The position numbers and the translations under genes are program-made. This document shows, piece after piece, positions 11,864 through 24,637 of a stretch of 64,000 bases of DNA. The DNA is from Erigeron canadensis. Taxonomy: Eukaryota > Streptophyta > Magnoliopsida > Asterales > Asteraceae. Each line of letters starts with the position of its first letter. Position 1 is the first letter of the stretch. The stretch covers positions 3,149,513 through 3,213,512 of the forward strand of contig NC_057762.1 in NCBI RefSeq assembly GCF_010389155.1. Direction: 5' to 3'. Below the pieces are notes generated by a model, which saw nothing but the letters and a program-made list of their open reading frames with translations, did no database searches and was not told the origin of the DNA.

Positions 11864-14800
11864 TTATATATATAAACTACTTCTGAATTGTTGTGCATAC
11901 TTTCATCTTGCCATACACATATTTTATCATACTCAAACAGTAGTCAAACTAGCCTATACAAATGACCCACATATTCATACACAATGAAATGGTATAAATG
12001 AAGAGATGTGTTGGTTCGTTAGCACCTGAACCATTGTAATCTTTTCTTATAGACGCATCTTTTCTATCAATAATATACACAACTTTCTAACTTAACGGAC
12101 ATAACTTTTGGAACTAATAAGCGGCGACTAACGCCAACTATAACCGACTTAATTTCCAAACAAGACTTAGACAATTAACACTTCCAACAATACTCGTAGA
12201 GTGACGGAATTGGTATTTAAAGTGACTAGTAGCAAATATTTTTTTATGACAAACATTGTACATGGATTTAGTGGATCATTAGCCCGGTATATGTAATGTA
12301 GTTCCACCAGTATACTCGTATATATGGGAAAAAGAGCACGAGGATGTTCTCGCAAGCTAAGCGCTGATCAAAGTGCCAAATAAAGGATAGTTTTGCCATC
12401 ACCAATTGATTTCTCGTATGTTGAGGTATGTAAATGGATCTTGGTAATTGGGCCCCTCGTGCTCTTGCTGAGACCTAGGTAGGAGTACGGTTGAAGGCCC
12501 CTAAAATGAATAGATTCAGTTATGATGCTATACTAAAGAGTGTCCGGGGATAGTTTTGAAGCTCTAACATAATTTAGAGAGCATGGCTAGATTTAAATTA
12601 CTGTAGGAACACCATTCACAAAATAAAATTTAATTGATATAATAATTCGAATTACAATAAAAAAAATACAGATTACAAGAAATTATTTACATTAACAGAA
12701 ATGTTCAACAAGAAAAAGGGCACTCTGGCTGAGGATATGGTTAAACCAAGGTCCTTTAAAACTGATTTCGGACCACCCAAGTGAACCCATTAGCTTCCCA
12801 GGGTACAACAACCTAAGCCTAAACAGTATGTACTGCCGCACAAAAAAAAAAAATACACTCAAAAATAACACAAACAACATTAAAGCCATTTAATTTGTTT
12901 ATCACCACGCTACCCAAATCGCTCGCGGTCGAAGAAGAGGAGCGACGGAACTTACTAATTAACTGATTGAACAGGGTGAAAAGAATCACCGGTTGATGTC
13001 TTCCGTTCAATTTCTAAGTGTTAACATTTATATTGTTTCTCTCATTTTAAGTGTCCATTTCTAGCAACTAGTTGGTATTTTCTAATTATATCCTTAATTT
13101 TTAGACATGCATAACAAAAAGTTGTTATTGTCAAAACAATTTATTCAGTTATGTGTAAATGTAAAAATGTCATGAACACTAAACTCGAGTAAGCTTGGGA
13201 TTCTAAATAAGCTGATGAGCATCTTAGTTATAACATTTAACATATACAAAAATCTTACAAAAAAATTTAGTAGGATATTATTATATATTTTTATATTTTA
13301 ATATTATTGAATATAAAGATTTCTGTAGATAATTATAACTTGATTTGTCTAGAAACAATAAGATTTACCAAATTAACTATAGTTATTTTATAACGAGTCG
13401 GGCTCGACTTTTAAAAATTACTTGCGAGCCAAGCTCAATAAGACTTTACTCGAAAGGAGCCGAGATTGTACCCTTCACATTACATAGTCAAACGTTCGTA
13501 GTGACAAAATTCACATTACTATACATGTAGCAAGTCTAAACTTCATAGTTTTCATCATTTCAAAAGGCATATATAATACTTCCTCTATCCAAACTTTTGA
13601 ATTTTATAGTTTGACTTTTAAAGTTTTTCCTGAGTAAATATTTACAAATATATTTACGGTCAAAAATAAAACAAATGATCTAAGATATCGAAATAAGAAA
13701 TTTAAATTGAGACGAAAGGGACACAATTTAGCTTTCAAACATTTGGGCAAAATTCTGTGAACTTTCCGAGTTATGACTTATGAGAGAGCCAGATAACAAA
13801 TTTAATCTGGACTTAAGGTATATACATTTTACCCTTTTTTTTTTTTGCTACTGGGCTATGTTCACGGGGTCCTGGTGACCACCTTATATGTATAAATGAT
13901 CTGTCTATTACCTTATTTGTATAATGGATCTGTGTATGTGAAAATGATTTTAAATGAGTCACAAAAAGAATATGTATTCTTTTTATTCTTGGTGTTAAAA
14001 CTGTCCAATAATCATTAAATTGCTTAAATAAACTTGTTTAAAGAGTGACTAAAGTGATAAGAGCAAAAACAATTGACTTATTTATTCATGATTAAATTGT
14101 TTAATAATTTATGTTTACCTATTGCCTATCAATTCCTCACTGTGTGGTACTTGTTTATAAAATATGTTAAATGAGGAATACCACTAAGATAAAACTCAAT
14201 AATATATAGTCGAGGATATATATATATATATAAGATGGTGAAAGTAATATAGAGTGAATGTAATGATGTTTTATATCTCGGCTCAATGGATAATCTTACA
14301 CTTGGTTCAACTTATATTCTATTAATTGCTCAGTTATTCTAACGAAGGTATCTCTTTTTCTTTAATCCATATATCCTAAAATGTCATATGAACTATAAAT
14401 ATTCTCCAAGGTTAAAAAAAAAAAAAATGATAGAAAATTACTCTGAAGCAAATTCTGGTTGCATACAATCACAATTCACAAGCTTCAATAATATCTTAAA
14501 CAGAGGCAGAATCTAAACATTTCAACTATAGTACCGTATGTAATTTACATTATCATTAATGGTACCAGAAGGCTTAAGACTTCCTCACCAACGACCCGCA
14601 TTATTCCTAGACATAAACAGCTCGCTGCGGTTAGTTTTTTCCATCAAAAAGTGAGTATCAGGCAAGTGAGAGAGATCAGTTAATTAAAGTAAACCCACCA
14701 CTGGCTACGAACCAGCTCAAGCCAAGCTAGCCTTTCTCATAGATATCAAACACTTTCACAAGTTAAGTAGATTTCAATTCCCATTTACCCATATCCTGTT

Positions 14801-15550
14801 CTCCCCAAATCCACAGGTTACGCTATAAAAGGTTTAATTTACAGATTCTGCCAACCAATTTTTCTTTTGGACATAGACTTGTCTGCTCGTGACTACAGGT
14901 CCACAACGACGAATTGAGTTTACTCGTATCAAGCGAGTTCATTATTTTACAATGCCCAGTACTCTTTTGCCTAACAGACTTCATATTTTACCAAGGTCCT
15001 TGTATATGATTGATTCTTTAATGTTTTTCACATGAATGTATAGTTTTGCTCAGTTGACACACCCAACTCAATTAATAAACTAAACCACTATTTTTTGCAT
15101 AGAAACCAAATAAACATTAGCAGCATCACACAAGAAAGTATAACCACATAAACATTTAAAAAAATTTAAAACGTTTAATTAGCTCAGATGTGGAATTAAG
15201 GGAGTGTGGAAAAGTAGTTCAGGAGATGCCAAATTAGTAAGAAATTACTACATCATATTCATATGCACATCTACCAGTTAATAGTAAGGTCACTAAACAG
15301 ATCTCTCTCCTTCAAACTTCCAAATGAGTTCCTGCACCACCTTCTACCGCCCTGTTGCATTCCTTTAAAATACATAAGACTATATAGAGACATTAATTTC
15401 AAACCAACACGATTAATATAGCTAAAACTAACTTACTAACTGTTTATAACAAACCAATTGTCAAGTTCTAAACGTCACTTGGTAACAACTTTGATTCTTG
15501 TCACGTTTGCTTTTTTTATAGCCTTATCTTCTCTTAGTTGAATCAATTTA

Positions 15551-16253
15551 GGGGGGTGGGAGTGGATGTGGGGTGAGGCGCGGTGAACCCCGGCCCCGAG
15601 TGGGAACACCACCGCCGGTGGGTCGGGGTGGGGAAAATTGTTCCGGTTTTGGGGTTCTAACACCGAAGAGAGAGAATTGCATGGGGGGCCCGCTTGATCT
15701 GAAACAACCAACCAGCAACTGCCATTTTTTTTTTTTTTTTTAAATCTCACCCATCTTTCTTTTCACTATATATATCCAACACCATTTTTAAACAACATTA
15801 CACAACACAAACTTCAAATCCAAAAACCTCCACTTTTATAAAAAAAAAACACTTCTTCTTTATAAAAAATAAACACCCATTACTAATGGATCCAAAGAAA
15901 ACAAAAAAAAATTGCCGCAAGAAATGGATGGCAATGCCCTTTTTATAGTTTCGTTCGTGTAATGTTTTCATTCGAATAACTGTTGGACTTGTTTTTAGTT
16001 TCGTTTTTTTTTTCTAGTATTATTATAGCGTTTTTAATTATTAATGAATGTTTTTTTATGTTTTAAATTTATAGAGTAAAAATAAATGGAAATAAAAATG
16101 ATGATTTGGAAATTGGGGTTGGGGTGAGTGGCGCCATAGTTTTGGGGTGATTTGGGGTGAATTGGGGAAGTTTGAGGTGGAGGGTTTTTATTGGAAGATG
16201 GTGATATGGAAATTTGGGGAATTTTGGGGTTGGGGAAACCACTCCCACCCCCC
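15551..16253. mobile_element. Non-autonomous PIF/Harbinger element, 703 bp, in RING-A intron 2
   Basis: A perfect 15-bp terminal inverted repeat GGGGGGTGGGAGTGG, flanked by TTA on both sides (15548-15550, 16254-16256). The interior keeps a TATA-like run and an ATGGATCCAAAG start followed by a stop after about 20 codons, as expected from an internal deletion of a larger Harbinger. Frames read across it are not genes. Confidence 0.88.
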
Positions 16254-17149
16254 TTATGAGGTTTTTTTAGTTCCTTAACGATAGGAATACATGTAGTAAA
16301 CTCTAAAGACATCATGGTCATAACTATTTATAAATAATTTCAATCTGTGTGACACACAAGGTCTGTATCAAACTAAAACTCATCTGATTTTTATTTATAA
16401 CCTATTTATAAATAATCGAATACATAAAAACAGCCACAATTCAAACTTTTGACAATTAAGTTTAATCAACAGATTCAATACTAAATACAAAAAAAAAGGA
16501 TGAACAAATGAATAAAGTAGGAGACTTACAGCCTATCATTATGAAGCGAGGCCCACAAATTGAAATCATCATCACTGGTAAGCACAATATACCGGCATTG
16601 AGGACAATCGAGGCGCTCACTTTGAAACCAGTTGCTGATGCATTTTGCGTGAAAAATATGAGAACACGGGTTTAAGACTCTAAAAGAATGTCGACCCGCC
16701 ACATCAGTTTCCTCATCCATTTCATCTCTGCTCACATCATCTTTAGGCAGCTTGCAAATAGAACAAAAAAGAGGCATGCCAACAAGGGGAATGTTATGGA
16801 TTTGTAGCATCGAGGAAATGGGGGGGTATTAGGCGAGGTGAGTCAAAACGGGTACTTGCTATTTGTGTTGCAGTAACACCACGCGGACAAGAGAGAAGGT
16901 AGGCAGTGGAGTTTGGTGGTGCACCGCCCACGAACCTTGGCCTTAGCATAAACGTCCGATTTTGATCGACAAACCGGTCACGAATGGCATCTTGGGCAAA
17001 CAGAGTATTGATCTGAGAACATTCGAAATCAGGCCTGATGCTGATATGTACTATTATCGTCCTGTATAAATTTATATAAAAAAAAACATATTAATAATCA
17101 AGCAACATATATTTTCTCAAAAGGTGAAATGTATTAATTACCAAGAATA

Positions 17150-17300
17150 TTTACAGATAACAAAACAACTTGACTATCCCAAAGTAATACATCAAGATGA
17201 TGTTTAATCAAATCCCTAATTCCCAGCATTGTTTTCCATCCCCAACTGTCAGAATTATCGACACTAATATCCCAAATACTCCTTTTTTTTTTTAATTTGA
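17150..17300 (-). mobile_element. LINE fragment in RING-A intron 1
   Basis: On the minus strand it reads DSWGWKTMLGIRDLIKHH, typical of the sequence just before the zf-RVT region of plant non-LTR retrotransposons. It ends at the same T-run/AATTTGACAATGTTA border seen at 43.69 kb in copy C, so it is a deleted relic of the same insertion. Confidence 0.6.
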
Positions 17301-17413
17301 CAATGTTAAGCCCATCTGGCCCATAAATAATCCTTACATTCTAGAATCTTCCAAAATTGCCTTACTAACAACACTTCATTCCATTTATTTTTTAACACTT
17401 TATTCCATTTATA

Positions 17414-17674
17414 TCTATACTCCCTTATAAAGAGTATTGAATTTCTTAAATTCAGCATTTTTTTTTCTTCCCAAAATACCCCTACTTAAACATAATACCC
17501 TTATATACCCTCCTTTTCCCCATTTTCTCTAATTATTACACACTCTCATCGACTTTCTATCACCCTCTTCCGCCGTTGCTCTCCTTCTCCACCGCCTACC
17601 TCGCTCTCCACCACCGCCTCCCTTTTATATTGTCATCACTTTCTAGCCGCTGCAACGTGCGGGCACTATGCTCG
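17414..17674 (+). mobile_element. Mini-Helitron (261 bp), CTCG terminus
   Basis: Starts TCTATACTCCCTTATAAAG after an A. Ends with hairpin CCGCTGCAACGTGCGG and CTCG before a T, giving the A|TC...CTCG|T insertion layout of Helitrons. Much of the interior is pyrimidine-rich (CACCGCC repeats). It lies in intron 1 of the RING-A pseudogene. Confidence 0.72.
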
Positions 17675-17717
17675 TGATGATTAAATCAAATAATACTAGT
17701 AAAATCCAATCAAACAA

Positions 17718-17732
17718 CACACACACACACAT

Positions 17733-17761
<29 letters not shown>
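17718..17761. repeat. (AC)n/(TA)n microsatellite
   Basis: An uninterrupted ACAC run with two TA interruptions, followed by TATATATA. The short frames through it are artefacts of the dinucleotide repeat. Confidence 0.9.
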
Positions 17762-17765
<4 letters not shown>

Positions 17766-18381
17766 ATCAACTAAATAATCAAAACGAACAAAACAACAGT
17801 ATTTATAAATCAAATCCAACAACATACATATATATACCTCTCCGTTTGAAGTAAAAATCCTTTCCGTTGAAAGGAGTTGATGAGCTCTTTTGCTCTTTTT
17901 TCATAAATCAGCTTTTGAACAGAAATGGGTTGTGATTCAAGGTGATTTTGGAAGAAATCTTGAGTCAAACGTGGATGAGATTCTACTTGCAGGGCAACAA
18001 ATGTATCAGAACCACATTGGGGGCAGTTGGGGAAAAAAGAAGGCGAAATTCTGGAGCAAATGTGGCATCTCAGACGGCCATCTCCCGATATATCAAGGGC
18101 AGCCATGTCAGTTTCAAGTGAAAGTTGTTCTCAATTTCTACCCCCCAGATAGGCAGATACAAGAAAATAAGAAAAACCCCAAATTTGATAAATTAGGGGT
18201 TTTTTTTTCACTTTACACCTACCAGTTGCTTACGTTACTTACCTTGACAATGTAACCCCTTTTAATTCTAGACTTATTCACATTGGTAACCTAAACTCAG
18301 GTACATTTCATTTTCTAAACAAGATATAATCTATATCTATATCTATCTATACTTCTATATCTATCTATCTATCTATCTATA

Positions 18382-18822
18382 TCTATATAAAGTATTTTGC
18401 CTTTTCTGAAAATCTCAATTCATGATTTGAAGTACCTAAAATACCCATTTCCTTTATTTACTAATTTAAATACTCTTAGCTAATATACCTGTAATGCTCT
18501 TAAATCTCAACCATTCATTTTTTTCTCTCTTCTCAAATCTAAACCATTCATTTTTTTCTCTCTTCCATAAATCATTTTATTCATCTAATTCATTCAAAAT
18601 CTTTTATCTAAAAATAGTGTATTGATAAATTATAAAAGTTGTATGGGTGTTCTTAAAATTTCATGTTCTTTCATTAGAGATGTCATTCGATATACTTTCG
18701 ACGAAATTTTTAAATGCGAGGGCAGAGCCCGTAAGGATAAAGCATTTGGCTATGACATATCACCTCTTATGACCTAGCATCCCTACCATCTCACTGCCGC
18801 AATACGCTGACACTTTCCCTCG
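18382..18822 (+). mobile_element. Helitron, 441 bp, CTCG terminus
   Basis: Begins A|TCTATATAAAG after an ATCT microsatellite and ends CCCTCG|T. It shares the internal blocks (TGGGTGTTCTTAAAATTTC, GATATACTTTCGACGAA) with the elements at 28.3-29.2 kb, so it is a full member of that family. Non-coding. Confidence 0.7.
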
Positions 18823-19201
18823 TATAATATAACGAATATATATGATATATATATATATATAGGGTAAATTTTATTTTCCTGAAATAATTTTTACTATATA
18901 ATATATATAGAGATTGGTGCTTGAGCAATGTAGCGGCAGTGATGATGGCAATGACGGTGTGGATATTAACGTAAAAGTAATTTTATTATGGTCGGCGTTA
19001 ATTTTTGCGGTGGGATGTGGAAGGGGGGGAGAAGAGGGACGGTTAGTGAGTAAGGCCTTGTTTCTTTTTTATTTAATAGTCTTAATAGTTAAAAACTTGA
19101 TCAAAAGTTCTAAAGTATTCAAACGTGACTTGCTAAAAGGGTAGCAGGTCATCTTTTATTTTCTATTAATTAAAAAACTTATAAACATAAACATATATAT
19201 A
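18823..19201. other. Gene-less; eroded Helitron-like sequence
   Basis: The region around 18,930-18,990 (GTGTGGATATTAACGTAAAAG) resembles the interior of the minus-strand Helitron at 60.6 kb. No complete ends were found. Confidence 0.35.
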
Positions 19202-19505
19202 TAGGGGTGAGATATTTTGAGACCACCTCTTATTTTAGGACCAACTAGGACCATTGATTTTTGTACATCATCATCATCTACTACGATATACAAGACTTTT
19301 TTGTAAAAACACTATGACTTTCCGGCGACAGGCCCACCAGAAAATCATGTGTAAGTTAAGTTACATTACACATGATTTTTCTGTGGGCCCGTCGCTGGAA
19401 AGTCTTAGTGTTTTTATGAGAAAGTCTTGTATATCGTAGTAGATCATGATGGTGGTGTGTAACTTACGAAAATCAATGGTCCTTTTTTGGACTTCTCAAA
19501 TTATA
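19202..19505. mobile_element. Foldback MITE with ~75-bp near-perfect arms
   Basis: The left half (about 19,202-19,354) is repeated as a near-perfect reverse complement from 19,366 to about 19,505. The 11-bp loop lies at 19,355-19,365, and the inner arms run AAAATCATGTGTAA/TTACACATGATTTT. Flanks are TA-rich, so a target duplication cannot be read safely. The short frame inside is an artefact. Confidence 0.75.
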
Positions 19506-19913
19506 TATATATATATATATATAATAAAACAAAGATAAATATAAATTTACAGAGAGATCATGATGATGACTGCTAATTGCACCACCACAATCAAGATGCA
19601 CACACATACGCACCTGCTATCTCCGTCATCTTCGTCACGTCCGCAGCCGCCATAACAACACCGATTGCACCACGACAAACATAATCCGTCCAAGATGATT
19701 GCTTAAATCTGCTGTAGATCGATCAACGAATGGCATCGGTGGTGTGGTCGACGATGGCGCTTGTGATGCAGTGTAGTGGCGCCGGATTTGCACACATCCT
19801 ACTACCCACCTTCTCAACAACAAATCAAACACAAAACCATGAATCACACAAAAGTTTTTACGTTTTGTTAATAAATCAATGGAAAATAAGAAAAGATCCT
19901 TCTTTGCTGTTAT

Positions 19914-20273
19914 ATGTTTTCTTTTGATTCTTTTAATTTCTTTCAACGGTGCTTCTATCTTCTCCATAACCATATCGGAAAATGTTGCTGGAGATTCAAG
20001 AAACTTGGTTTTTGTATATCATCATCTTTGTCAAACTTGATGTACTCACTTGAAGAAGAAGAAGAACAAAACCCATATGTACTTTCAAATACCCATTTCA
20101 AATCACATGAAAACTCGGTCACCGGCGCCGGAGATTCTTTTGTACAACAACAAAATGAGTATGTTTTTGTGGTGAAAAAAGAAACCCCAAATGTAATTTC
20201 AAATATCCATTTGCCCCTTTTGCGTAAATCTCATAGTTTATTGATTTCCGCTAATGTACATCAATTTTATTGA
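19914..20273 (+). CDS. Unrecognised 119-codon frame, possibly captured exon
   Basis: Unknown. The frame has a Glu run (SLEEEEEQN) and two related segments, YVLSNTHF and PNVISNIHL, separated by about 35 residues, as in a short internal duplication. No domain is recognised. It has no convincing promoter and no neighbouring exon; the opposite strand is also open, so it may be non-coding. It may be a fragment carried by a transposon. Confidence 0.2.
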   Translation: MFSFDSFNFFQRCFYLLHNHIGKCCWRFKKLGFCISSSLSNLMYSLEEEEEQNPYVLSNTHFKSHENSVTGAGDSFVQQQNEYVFVVKKETPNVISNIHLPLLRKSHSLLISANVHQFY

Positions 20274-20611
20274 TTTCGTTTTTTTACATTATTCATTTCC
20301 GGATGTGATGATTAAAGAAAAAATGATAATGATGGTGGTTGGATTTATTGATTGGGAAAAAAAAAGGGCAAGAAAGAAAAGTAGGGAAGGTAAGAAAGAA
20401 AGAATAATTAAAAAGATAAAAAAAATTAGTATTATGTGAAGTAACCGGTTACAAATATCCACAATCCAGTTTTATGTTTACAATAAACGTAATTTCAAGA
20501 ATACAATAAAGCTGACCTAAAGTTCGTGCACATAATAACTTTTTGAAATTAGTTAACTGCATTCCGGCGCACTTATCCTTACATATTATACTAACTACAT
20601 GAGCTAAGACT

Positions 20612-21177
20612 TAAGATCATCTCCATTTACAATCTAATCTGACCCAACTAAACTATTCATTATAATACTAATTTCTCTTTCTTACTCAACCTACCCAACC
20701 AAATCCATACTCTTACATTCTCATTAACAACTCAACCAAACTATTATTTTAATATAACTTTTTAAAATTAAAATTATTTAAAATATATCTAAAAATTATG
20801 TATTTTAGACTAAATCTACTAAAATTTTATCGGCATCATTGAAGTAAATAAATAAAATGTAATGTACATATTACATACTTTAAAAGATAATGATATATTA
20901 TATAAAATAAATATGTATTTTATATCTTTATTAAATATTTATAAATTACGCATATTTTTGAAACAACTTCAATTATATAATAATCAATTTTTAATTTAAA
21001 AAGAAAAAAATAATAGATATAATTGTGTGTAAACGTGTACCGACTTTCAGTGGATGAAGTGACCAAAGTTGGCTCAAGTTGATTGGTTTCACTTTGTTTA
21101 ATATTTATTCTTTTACCTTTATGGCCAACCAACCAAGAATAGAGTTACCGATGAGGGTGTTCTGCTGACAGATTTAT
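20612..21177. mobile_element. Insertion specific to copy B (possible MITE)
   Basis: Copy A runs directly across this point while copy B has about 565 bp of very AT-rich DNA. Its ends (GATCATCTCCATTTACA and, inverted, GAACACCCTCATCGGTAAC) are only loosely alike and no clean target duplication is visible, so class and exact borders are uncertain. Confidence 0.35.
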
Positions 21178-22123
21178 ATATGAGTATCATTCACAGGGCT
21201 ATCAACAATAGTTATCTTAAGAAGTGGTCAATCACAGAAGTTCCTAAAACAAGGTCAAAAATCAAAATTGATGTGAAATTACAAACCTGCATCCGATACC
21301 CCCTACAAAGCATTCAAAATCAATAGAGTGCAAATATTAAGAGGTACAAGGTACAATTGTAAAAAGAAAATGAAACTATCGAAATTTACAATTTTAACTA
21401 GTTACTCCAATTCAGAAACTAACTATAACTTAATTGATAGAAAAAAAATTTCATTGAAGAGAGAACTTGGGTATGGAATTGGGCCAAGTGAGTGACCACC
21501 CACATCAATATACATGGGCTCTAACTTTTTTTTTACAAAATTAGGCTCATATAAACTCAAATTTTGAGCATTACTAAACCATTAAAGTATGACTAGCCCA
21601 TTTGATAAAGACTATTTTCTTGAAGTAAAAGGTTTAATCTCTGACAAATGGTAATTCAGAAGTAGAACAGTAGATTTGTTGTTAAAAAAACTAAACTTCT
21701 AAACCCGTAATTATCTTTGACTTCAAGGAACCCGTGAGACATATATAAACAACATGACAATTTTGGTTGGAGTCAAAGAGATACTTGTGCAGTAACAAAA
21801 TCATGATTTAAAGTGACCAATAGCACACATTTTTTTATGACTAACATTGTACATGAGTTTAGTGGACCATTAGCCCGTCATATGTAATGTAGTCCACCAG
21901 TGTACTTGTACAATATGGGAAAGAGAGCACGAGGATGTTCTCGCAAGCTAATTAAGCTGATCAAAGTGCCAAATGCCCACATAAGGGATACTTTTGTCAT
22001 GATCAAAGAAGTTCCACCTGAAAAGTGAATCTAGATTGATTTCTCGTATGTTGAGATGTAAATAGATCTTGGTAATTGCGCCCCAAGTGCTCTTGACGAG
22101 ACCAAGGAAGAACTAGAGTTGAG

Positions 22124-22131
22124 CCCCCCCC

Positions 22132-22162
<31 letters not shown>

Positions 22163-22204
22163 ACATACACACCCACACCCACACACCCACACCCACACCC
22201 ACAC
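22124..22204. repeat. Poly-C followed by CA-rich microsatellite
   Basis: About 25 consecutive C, then (AC)n and ACACCC units. The homopolymer is absent from the equivalent places in A and C, so it expanded in copy B. The length is prone to assembly error. Confidence 0.85.
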
Positions 22205-24637
22205 AAAAATGAATAGATTTAGTCATTTAGCTGATGCTATACTAAAGACTTAGAAGAGTGTTCGGGGATAGTTTTGAAGCTCTAACATAATTTAGAAAGC
22301 ATGGCTAGATTTAAATACACACAAACACAACAAAACAAAACAAAAAAAAAAGGAAAAAAATCAACACAAACAACATTAAAGCAATTTTTTTTTTTTATCA
22401 CCACTACCCAAATCGGTTAAAATTTACCGAAACAACACCTAAATATCATGAAAAGAGCTACTTTTCTGTTCAACTTCAAGTATTCACATTTTTATTTATG
22501 TTTGTCTCATTTTAAGTGTCCATTTCTAGAAACAAGTTGGTAATTTCTAATTATATTCTTAATCATTAGTCATCATAACAAAAAGTAGTTATTTCCAAAA
22601 CAATTTATTCAGTTATGTATAAATGTAAAAATGCCATGAACACTAAACTCGAGTAAGCTTGCGATTTTGAATAACCTCATGAGCATTCTTATTTAAAACA
22701 TATACAAGAATCTAACAAAAATTATTTAGTAGGATATTATTATATATTTTTATATTTTATATTATTATTCAATATAAAAATTTCTATACATAATCATAAT
22801 TGATCTGTCTAGAAACAATAGGATTTACCAAATTACTTAGATAATTATTTTATAAACGAGTCGGGCTCGAACTTTTAAATTACTTACTATCTGAGCTCGA
22901 CTTCATTTATAAGACTTTACTCTAAATGAGCCGAGATTGTACCTTTCACATTGCATAGTCAAACGTTCGTAGTGACGAATTCACATTACTATATACATAA
23001 GAAGTCTAAACTATATATATAGTTTTTCATCATTTCAAAAGGCATATATAATTCTTACTCTACCCAAACGAAGATGTCCTAACTTGACTTTTAAAATTTT
23101 TTTTTTCAAATTTAACCATAGATATTTTATTTTATATATTACTTAATAAAATTATATAAAGGAAGCAAAATTTAGCTTTCAAACATGCAAAATTCTATAA
23201 ACCTGCTGAGTTATGACAGAGCCAATAACAATTTAATGTGGACTTAAGGCATACACTTTTTACTTTTTCTTTTACGCTACTGGGCTAAGCTAACTGGGTT
23301 CCCGGTGACCCCTTTATTTGTATAGTGGATCTGTCTAATATATATGTGAAAATGATTTTGAATACATTGAAACGTTTCATTTTTAATGTTAAAACTGTCC
23401 AATAATCATTAAAATCGTTTAACTAATTTTTTTTAAAGAGTGACTACAGTGATAGGAGCAAAAACAATTAACTTATTTATGTATGATTAAATTGTTTAAT
23501 TATTTAAGTTTACCTGTTGCACTATCAATTCCTCACTGTGTATGTCACTTGTTTATAAAACGTGCTAAATGAGGAAAATCACTTTGAGATAAGACTCAAA
23601 AATATATAGTGGAGGATATATATAAGTGGGTGAAAGCAATATAGAGTATATGTAATGATGTTTTAATTTTTGTATCTCGTCTTAATGGATAATTGTGCAC
23701 TTGGTTCAACTTATTCTATTACTCACTTAGTTTAACGAAGGTATCTTTTTTTTTTTTCATAATCCATATCCTAAAATGTCATATGAACTATAAATATTCC
23801 CCATGGTTAATTAAATTAAATGGAATTACTAAAAATAAAAAATTACTCTGAAGCAATTCTTGATACCGCGTAAAAAAAACTTATGAAGTCCCCATACAAT
23901 CACAATTCACAAGCTTTAGTAATATCTTAAATAGAGGCAGAATATAAACATTTCAACTATTTTACCTTATGTAATTTACATTATCATTCATGGTACCAGA
24001 AGGCTTAAGATATCATTCAAGTGAGGGAGATCAACTAATTAAACTAAACTCACCGGTCACTACCGGCTATGAACCGGCTCAAGCCAAGCTAGCCTACTCT
24101 CATAGATATCAAGCACTTTCACAAGTTAAAGCAGATTTCAACTCCCATTTACCCATACCCTCTTCTCCCCAAATTCTGCCAACAATTTTTCCTTTTGGAC
24201 AGACTTGTCTGCTTGTGACCACAAGTCCACAACCATAAACTGAGTGTACTCGTATGAATCGAGTTCATTGTTTTACAATGCTCAGATAAAATATTTTGCC
24301 TAAAAGACTTCATGTTTTACCAAGGTCCTTGTATATGACTAGTTCTTTCATGTTCTTCACACAAATATATAGTTGTAGTCAATTGACACACCCAACTCAA
24401 TTAATAAACTAAACCACCATCTTCGCATGGAAACCAAATAAACATTAGCAACATCACACAAGAAAGTACAACCACATAAACATTCAAAGAAATTTAAAAC
24501 GTTTAAATAGCTAAGATGTGGAATTAGGGGAGTGTGGAAAAGTAGTTCAAGAGATGCCAAAAGTAAGAAATTACTACATCATATTCATATGCACATCTAC
24601 CAGTTAATAGCAAGGTCACTAAACAGATCTCTCTCCT

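Larger units (their letters stand above)
10678..18106. repeat. Segmental duplication, copy A
   Basis: First of three diverged, same-orientation copies of a segment with a RING-finger gene at its right end and about 4-5 kb of non-coding DNA to its left. Shared landmarks include CACGAGGATGTTCTCGCAAG (about 12,338; 21,927 in B), CATATGAACTATAAATATTC (about 14,384; 23,778 in B), and the AAACGTTCGTAGTGACAAA region (about 13,490; 39,020 in C). Between 10.7 and 15.3 kb I see no gene; conservation among copies there reflects duplication. Copy A has its own insertions (a hairpin element, a Helitron end, a Harbinger MITE, a mini-Helitron). Confidence 0.85.
15312..18106 (-). pseudogene. RING-H2 E3 ligase gene copy A (zinc ribbon + RING), +1 frameshift
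   Basis: Three exons on the minus strand: 17838-18106, 16530-17061 and 15312-15351, all with GT/AG borders. Exon 1 (MAALDISGDGRLRCHICSR) has a CxxC...CxxC zinc ribbon (Cys 14, 17, 28, 31) as in plant RHC1A/RING1-like ubiquitin ligases. Exon 2 has RING-H2 ligands FCSICK, NPCSHIFHAKC and DCPQCR. Exon 3 adds a short tail ending GAGTHLEV. Such proteins transfer ubiquitin from an E2 to substrates. Exon 2 is 532 nt here against 531 nt in copy B; the extra base is a seventh G at 16820-16826, shifting the frame before the RING. A shorter RING-only frame reopens at a Met at 16810. Intron 1 carries a Helitron and a LINE fragment. Confidence 0.8.

Noticed and set aside
16034..16321. 95-codon minus-strand frame rich in Pro/Asn
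   Set aside because: Covers the right part of a 703-bp Harbinger MITE and runs out through its terminal repeat; a composition artefact.
17890..18255. 121-codon plus-strand frame
   Set aside because: Exact antisense of RING-A exon 1, which has the zinc-ribbon motif and proper splice donor on the other strand.
22003..22206. Cys/Gly/Val-rich minus-strand frame
   Set aside because: Translation of the poly-C and CA microsatellite.
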